Assembly: GCA_900315895.1 (NCBI GenBank)
Contig: ONAY01000001.1
Location: forward strand, 62,001-126,000
Direction: 5' to 3'
From: an uncultured Eubacteriales bacterium
GTDB lineage: Bacteria > Bacillota > Clostridia > Peptostreptococcales > Anaerovoracaceae
Length of the DNA: 64,000 nt
The notes beneath the pieces were generated by a model. The model made no database searches, was not told where the DNA came from, and saw only the letters and a program-made list of their open reading frames with translations. Position 1 is the stretch's first letter, and each line of letters starts with the position of its first letter. Below are positions 59,438 through 64,000 of this stretch, one piece after another. The translations under genes and the position numbers were made by a program.

Positions 59438-60667
59438 ATGTTCAAAGTGTTAGACGGAGGCCTCAGTGAGTCCGCCTCCACATCCCGCAAAAAATTCATT
59501 TCTGCCTGCCTCACCAACACCCGTCTCATGGGAGTGGTGGGGATTTCCGTATGGTGGGAATTAGAAGATAACGTAAGAGACACCAGGTACTACCAGTGCT
59601 TCTATCTGGACTATGAGGAACCGAGCTACGATACCTACGAAGAAGTCATAGGAGACGAATCCGAAGATACTCTTAGGCAGGTGGAGAGCATTGAGGACCG
59701 CCTCATGGGAGGCCTGGGAGGAGAGCTCCGAGAGATCTCAGAGAAGGAACTCAGGACCCTGATCCGTGACTATATTTTCCTCACAAGAAGGTCAGGTGTG
59801 CTGGACCCTCCCGGAAGCCGTGTGGACCACATCCTGGAGGGAGAATTCATAGATACTGCATTAGAGACCGACGCCCTCATGGGCAAGCAGTGCGAGGAGA
59901 TCACAGGGGACTTCCAGCTCATAAACTATTTCATCATGAGATGCGTGGGAGGGGACCTTCCGGCAGCCAGATTCCTTACCTCTGACTTCGTGGATCTCAG
60001 AGACTTCAGGGGATTCGGAGCCTCAACCCTTGTGATGAACAGCTCGGAACTTGATTCATCGGAGATGAGAGACAGGCCGGGCAAGGGATCTTTTACCACA
60101 GGGAAGTTCTATCTGGTGAAGTCCCTGATCGAAAACGAAAGAGAATCTTTTCATATGGAGTCCGAGGTGGAGGTGGAGGACCTTAAGGTCAGGTCATTCA
60201 GGATGATATCCCTGGACGAGATCACGGACACAGAGGTCAACTTCATGACAAGGAGGGACGAATACGTGTCCCTGCTGGACCTGGATACAGATCCAATGGA
60301 ACTTTCCAAGGAGAGAGTAGCTTTCCTCAAAAGAGCCCAGGAAACGCCATACGCCACAGGCAGGCTCTTCCTGGTGTTCAACCAGAACAATGACCACGTG
60401 AAAGAACAGGTCTACAGGATCTACGACGATGTTTTCGGCACATATTTCATCACCGATTTCGGGGAGCTGATCCTGTCGTCCTTCAAGAGAGAAAACCTTC
60501 ACGCCATGGAGGAAGACCTCCTCAAGTCCTTCGTAGAGGACGAGGATATCTTCATGGTGTCGAGATACAATTTCAGCATGCCCGTGGTATACGAGTATGT
60601 CAGATCTGAATTCCCGGGAGATTTCGAAGATTTCGTGGAGATGGTATCTGAGCCGGAGAAGATATGA
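59438..60667 (+). CDS. Unrecognised acidic cytoplasmic protein in an ABC transporter operon
   Basis: A 409-residue, strongly acidic protein (many Glu/Asp clusters such as DEEDIF-like and EVEVEDLK segments) with no membrane helix or signal peptide. Its N-terminus has GVVGISVWWELEDN and its middle has GKGSFTTGKFYLVKSLIENE. I do not recognise a domain. Its stop overlaps the start of the fused ABC transporter by 4 bases (ATGA), so it is translationally coupled to it and may be a regulator or accessory of that system. Its start codon lies 6 bases from the -10 with no ribosome site. Confidence 0.8.
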   Translation: MFKVLDGGLSESASTSRKKFISACLTNTRLMGVVGISVWWELEDNVRDTRYYQCFYLDYEEPSYDTYEEVIGDESEDTLRQVESIEDRLMGGLGGELREISEKELRTLIRDYIFLTRRSGVLDPPGSRVDHILEGEFIDTALETDALMGKQCEEITGDFQLINYFIMRCVGGDLPAARFLTSDFVDLRDFRGFGASTLVMNSSELDSSEMRDRPGKGSFTTGKFYLVKSLIENERESFHMESEVEVEDLKVRSFRMISLDEITDTEVNFMTRRDEYVSLLDLDTDPMELSKERVAFLKRAQETPYATGRLFLVFNQNNDHVKEQVYRIYDDVFGTYFITDFGELILSSFKRENLHAMEEDLLKSFVEDEDIFMVSRYNFSMPVVYEYVRSEFPGDFEDFVEMVSEPEKI

Positions 60668-62109
60668 GATCATTCAGAGATAAAAAAATACAAGGATGGA
60701 TCATGGCAGTCCTGTGGATAGTGATATGGATGCTGGCTGCGCATTTTTTGGGAAGCGAGTTCATCCTGCCAAGCCCCGGCGCCACAGTGAGGGCTCTTGT
60801 GAACCTGCTGGTCACCGGAGATTTCTGGCTGGACGTGCTGTGGACAGGAATCAGGGTGATCCTGGGCATAGTTTTTTCCTTCGGCCTGGGGGTCATGTTC
60901 GCGTCTCTTGCCTCAAGAAATGAGATCGTGAAGGAGTTCCTCCGGATCCCGGTGAACTTCTTTAAGAGCATCCCGGTCATGGCCATAATCATCTACGTGA
61001 TCCTGGTGGTAAAGTCCGACTGGGTGGCAGTGGTGGTGTGCTTCCTCATGTGCTTCCCCATCGTATACACGAATATATACAACGGGATCAAGGCCCTTGA
61101 TCGGAAGCAGCTGGAACTGGGCTGGACCCTGGGGCTTCCCAGATCCAAGATGATGAGGTTCATCGTGATCCCTGCCATGAATTCGGGGATCAAAACATCC
61201 ATGAGCCTGATCACCGCCATGAGCTGGAAGGTAGTGGTGGCCTCAGAAGTGCTGGCCATACCTTCGCACTCCATCGGCTACGAGATGCTGAACTCCAAGT
61301 ACTATCTGAATACGGCGGATCTTTTCGCCTACATGATAGTGCTGATAGTGATGAGCCTTCTTCTGGAGAAGGCGGTGGACAAGCTGACAGATCTCAGGAC
61401 CGGAAGGATATCCAGGGCTCTTGAAAGGGCGGTGGAGACATCTCCGAGAGAGAGCAGCATGGACTACGGGGTCTGTCTCATAGAACTGAAGGATATATAC
61501 AAGACATATATCAATTCCGACGGCGAGAGCATACCGGTGTTCAAGGGCTTCAACGCATCCTTCGGACCGGGTGTGACCGCGGTGTTGGCTCCATCAGGCA
61601 GAGGCAAGACCACTCTGGCGGACATGATAGAGGGGCTGGAACAGCCCGATTCAGGGGAGATAACATATGGAACGGAGAAGGTGAGGGCGGCTTATCTTTT
61701 CCAGGAGGACAGGCTCCTTCCCTGGCTGAATGTAAGGGACAATATGCTCCTTGCATCCGTGGGATCCAACCTCCATGAGAATCCCATGGAAGATCTTTTG
61801 GAAATGGCGGAGAAGCTGGAGATTAGGGACGCGCTTTCCATGATGCCCGATGAGCTTTCGGGAGGCATGGCCCACAGGGTGGCACTTGGAAGGACCCTGC
61901 TCTACGGCGGAAACGTTCTGATCCTGGACGAGCCCTTCAGGGGACTGGATCAGGACACCAAGGACAGACTTATAGACAGGCTCCACGGAGAGCTCAAACG
62001 CGATCCTTCGGGAGATGAAGAGGGCAGCTTCCTCTTCAGGACAGTGATACTTATCACTCATGACGAAGACCTTGCCGAAAGGCTCTTCGACAGAGAGATC
62101 AGATTATAG
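60664..62109 (+). CDS. ABC transporter permease-ATPase fusion (nitrate/taurine/riboflavin-type)
   Basis: A 481-residue single chain. Residues 1-245 are a SsuC/TauC-like permease with about six helices and the EAA loop in ELGWTLGLPRSKMMRF. Residues 272-481 are an ABC ATPase with Walker A APSGRGKTT (309-317), signature LSGG (398-401) and Walker B VLILDEP (418-424). In most bacteria these are separate genes. The substrate class is sulfonates, nitrate, thiamine-precursor or flavin-like compounds; the matching binding protein is not evident. The start overlaps the preceding stop. Confidence 0.9.
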   Translation: MRSFRDKKIQGWIMAVLWIVIWMLAAHFLGSEFILPSPGATVRALVNLLVTGDFWLDVLWTGIRVILGIVFSFGLGVMFASLASRNEIVKEFLRIPVNFFKSIPVMAIIIYVILVVKSDWVAVVVCFLMCFPIVYTNIYNGIKALDRKQLELGWTLGLPRSKMMRFIVIPAMNSGIKTSMSLITAMSWKVVVASEVLAIPSHSIGYEMLNSKYYLNTADLFAYMIVLIVMSLLLEKAVDKLTDLRTGRISRALERAVETSPRESSMDYGVCLIELKDIYKTYINSDGESIPVFKGFNASFGPGVTAVLAPSGRGKTTLADMIEGLEQPDSGEITYGTEKVRAAYLFQEDRLLPWLNVRDNMLLASVGSNLHENPMEDLLEMAEKLEIRDALSMMPDELSGGMAHRVALGRTLLYGGNVLILDEPFRGLDQDTKDRLIDRLHGELKRDPSGDEEGSFLFRTVILITHDEDLAERLFDREIRL

Positions 62110-62159
62110 ACGCCGCACTGCGGCAGACGGCTTTTGTGGTAGAGGGAAAGGTATAGCTT

Positions 62160-63269
62160 ATGATCGAGATCAGGAATCTTACCAAAGAGTACGAGGGGGT
62201 AACGCCCCTGAAAGATCTGTCGGTCACCATCAACGATGGTGACATCATCGCGGTCATCGGACCGTCAGGCACCGGAAAGTCCACTTTTCTCAGGTGCATC
62301 AATCTGCTGGAGACTCCCACCTCCGGCCAGATCCTAGTGGATGGTGAGGACATCACCGACCCCAAGTGCGACATCAATCAGGTGCGCAAAAAAATGGGTA
62401 TGGTGTTTCAGTCCTTCAACCTTTTCGGCCACCTTACGGTGATAGAAAACATCATGAATCCACAGATCACCCTTCTCGGCAGAAGCCGCCAGGAGGCCTA
62501 CGACAAAGGGATGGATCTTTTGGACAAGGTCGGACTTTACGCTAAGGCTCTGAACTATCCGGACGAGCTTTCCGGCGGTCAGCAGCAGCGTATTGCTATA
62601 GCCAGGACCCTTGCCATGGATCCCGAGATCATCCTCTTTGACGAGCCCACCAGCGCTCTGGACCCCTCCATGATCGGAGAAGTACAGTCCATCATAAGGA
62701 TGATCGCCAAGACCGGGCGCACCATGATGATCGTTACCCACGAAATGGATTTCGCCAAGAAGATAGCGAACCGTGTTTTCTTCATGGATGGGGGAACCAT
62801 CTATGAGGAGGGAACTCCCAGGGAGATCTTCAACAATCCCAAGAAGGAAAAGACCAGACGCTTCGTGAAGAGGATGAGCACCTTAAGCTACAGGATAGAG
62901 AGCAGGGAGTTCAACTTCGAGACCGTGTACGAGGAGCTGCAGCCCTACGCCGAGAAGCTTCTCATCGAGAACGAGCGTATATCCAAGGTCCAGATCGCAC
63001 TGGAAGAGATCTGCGTCAATAATCTTTTCCTGAATGAAGAGGAGCCGAACATTTACGTGTCCATAGACTATTCCGAAAAGAGCGACGTGCTTTCTCTGGA
63101 ATTCAAGTACAAGGGAACTCACTACGATCCCTCAACGTCGGATAACGCCCTCTTCATGTCCATGCTTGAAGAGCCCACCACCACTATGGTGGACGAAGTC
63201 CTGGAGAACTCAGAGAAGTGGTACGACAACCACACCCTGATAGAATACAGATGGGAGGATGAAAAATAA
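62160..63269 (+). CDS. GlnQ-like ABC ATPase with C-terminal degenerate GHKL (RsbW-like) domain
   Basis: A 369-residue protein. Residues 1-240 are a polar amino acid ABC ATPase: Walker A GPSGTGKST (34-42), LSGGQ (137-141) and Walker B IILFDEPTSALD (157-168). Residues 250-369 resemble an RsbW-type HATPase: IALEEICVNNLF (279-290) matches the N-box helix and LSLEFKYKGTHYDP (311-324) the G1 strand, where the usual DxG is KYKG. So ATP binding by this part is doubtful. A solute-binding protein gene follows with a one-base overlap. The role of the extra domain is unknown; it might regulate transport through a partner. Confidence 0.88.
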   Translation: MIEIRNLTKEYEGVTPLKDLSVTINDGDIIAVIGPSGTGKSTFLRCINLLETPTSGQILVDGEDITDPKCDINQVRKKMGMVFQSFNLFGHLTVIENIMNPQITLLGRSRQEAYDKGMDLLDKVGLYAKALNYPDELSGGQQQRIAIARTLAMDPEIILFDEPTSALDPSMIGEVQSIIRMIAKTGRTMMIVTHEMDFAKKIANRVFFMDGGTIYEEGTPREIFNNPKKEKTRRFVKRMSTLSYRIESREFNFETVYEELQPYAEKLLIENERISKVQIALEEICVNNLFLNEEEPNIYVSIDYSEKSDVLSLEFKYKGTHYDPSTSDNALFMSMLEEPTTTMVDEVLENSEKWYDNHTLIEYRWEDEK

Positions 63270-64000
63270 TGAAAAAATTCAGACCCCTTTCCATCCTCCT
63301 GATCACCGTCATGGTGTTCACGGCCATGATGGGGCTGATCGCCCCCGCTGCGGTCTACGCTGAAGGAGAGGAACAGCCCAATGTTGCCTTAAACGGCATC
63401 ACCACCATCGAAGAATTAAACGGCAAAAGACTGGGAGTCCAGACCGGCGTCCTCTACGAGGATCTGATCAAGGACGAGCTGGAAGGCGAGGAGTGGCTTT
63501 ACTACAAGCTTCCCAATGACATGATCCCGGCCCTTGAGAACAACAAGATAGACGCTTACCTCATCGAGGAGGTGGGCTACTATGCCCAGCGCTACGAGCA
63601 TCCAGAGCTTATCAGGCTGGAGGAAGCCGTAGGGCAGTGTGAGTTCGCAGTGATCGTCGGAAACAATGACAGGCAGGATCTTTTGTTCTCACAGATCCAG
63701 GAGTTCATAGCAGAGCGCAAAGAGTCCGGTTGGCTGGATAACCTTTACGACTACTGGGTAAAGAACTGGGACCCCAACACCTGCAAGATCGAGAACATCC
63801 CTGAGACCACCGGAGAGAACGGATCCGTGATCATTGCCATCGAAGGCGGGTACGAACCCTTCTCCTTTGAGAGCAACGGCCAGTTCTCCGGATATGACGT
63901 GGAGTTCATGATGAACTTCTGTGCAGCTTACGGGTATCAATGGGACTTCAAATCCATGGAGTTCGACTCCATTGCCCCGGGCTGCATCTCCGGAAAGTAT
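63269..64000 (+). CDS. Amino acid ABC transporter substrate-binding protein (3' truncated by window)
   Basis: At least 244 residues. A signal peptide (residues 1-31, ending AVYA) leads to a short SBP-3-type domain (about 42-165), beginning ITTIEELNGKRLGVQTGVLYE. A second domain starts with VIIAIEGGYEPFSFESNGQFSGYDVE, the usual N-terminus of a family 3 binding protein. Two binding domains, possibly followed by a fused permease beyond the window, fit a one-chain amino acid transporter that would use the preceding ATPase. GGGAGG lies upstream of the ATG. Confidence 0.88.
   Translation, partial: MKKFRPLSILLITVMVFTAMMGLIAPAAVYAEGEEQPNVALNGITTIEELNGKRLGVQTGVLYEDLIKDELEGEEWLYYKLPNDMIPALENNKIDAYLIEEVGYYAQRYEHPELIRLEEAVGQCEFAVIVGNNDRQDLLFSQIQEFIAERKESGWLDNLYDYWVKNWDPNTCKIENIPETTGENGSVIIAIEGGYEPFSFESNGQFSGYDVEFMMNFCAAYGYQWDFKSMEFDSIAPGCISGKY

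Noticed and set aside
1..64000. tRNA or rRNA genes, insertion sequences and prophage
   Set aside because: I saw no cloverleaf, rRNA segment, transposase, integrase or phage structural gene anywhere in the window.

Overview
The window looks like chromosomal DNA of an obligately anaerobic, amino-acid-fermenting Clostridia-type Bacillota. The evidence is a six-gene Rnf complex in the clostridial order C-D-G-E-A-B, a nearly complete lysine-to-butyrate fermentation cluster, oxygen-sensitive radical and Fe-S enzymes, a SAM-I riboswitch, the scpA-scpB-rluB order, and strong AGG/AGA arginine usage at moderate GC. I cannot name the genus; a lysine-fermenting Eubacteriales (Family XIII/Anaerovoracaceae-like) is a guess. 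Most of the DNA is ordinary housekeeping or metabolism. Three segments look accessory.

Layout. 1-6.6 kb: UPF0182 membrane protein, a large glutamine-synthetase-family protein and serS. 6.6-9.0 kb: a TetR regulator, a compact candidate small RNA with tandem terminators, and an Orn/Lys/Arg decarboxylase. 9.0-14.5 kb: rnfCDGEAB. 14.45-15.77 kb: an AT-rich islet with two small genes, bracketed by a duplication of the rnfB 3' end plus terminator and by a 12-bp inverted repeat. 15.8-18.9 kb: Gx-transporter, NusG-II, ApbE flavin transferase and a flavodoxin/ferredoxin protein, all plausible partners of flavin and Rnf biology. 19.0-20.3 kb: a palindromic operator, a promoter, six 51-bp tandem repeats and a PD-(D/E)XK-like nuclease gene. 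20.4-23.2 kb: an ECF S-component divergent from a MocR/PdxR regulator, then a sirtuin. 23.4-33.4 kb: thiolase, patatin, glnS, HerA-like ATPase, nitroreductase, prepilin peptidase, truA and dCMP deaminase. 33.5-36.2 kb: a Tet(M)-like translational GTPase fused to a YacP/Rae1-type NYN nuclease. 36-41.7 kb: phzF, mtnA, EamA, scpAB, rluB and a zinc-ribbon protein.

41.7-53.7 kb is the lysine fermentation region: kal (minus strand), a sigma-54 activator, then kdd-kamA-kamB-kamC-kamD-kamE-atoD-atoA. KamA makes beta-lysine, KamDE moves the second amino group with KamBC as predicted reactivase, Kdd oxidises 3,5-diaminohexanoate, Kal deaminates 3-aminobutyryl-CoA, and AtoDA shuttles CoA. Kce, needed between Kdd and Kal, is not in the window. 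The activator's N-terminal half resembles Kdd itself. Good -24/-12 promoters lie before both kal and kdd, each with a GAACC-N6-GGTTC palindrome upstream.

53.7-64 kb: a 3D/G5-domain protein, an alanyl-tRNA editing protein, metK under a SAM-I riboswitch, brnQ, then an operon with an unrecognised 409-residue protein, a fused ABC permease-ATPase, a GlnQ-like ATPase with a C-terminal degenerate GHKL (RsbW-like) domain, and a truncated solute-binding protein.

The observations I rate highest are the GTPase-NYN nuclease fusion, the enzyme-derived sensor of the lysine regulator with its operators, the repeat/nuclease module, the rnfB-end islet with possible toxin-immunity cargo, the ABC-GHKL fusion, and several genes whose promoters leave almost no 5' leader.
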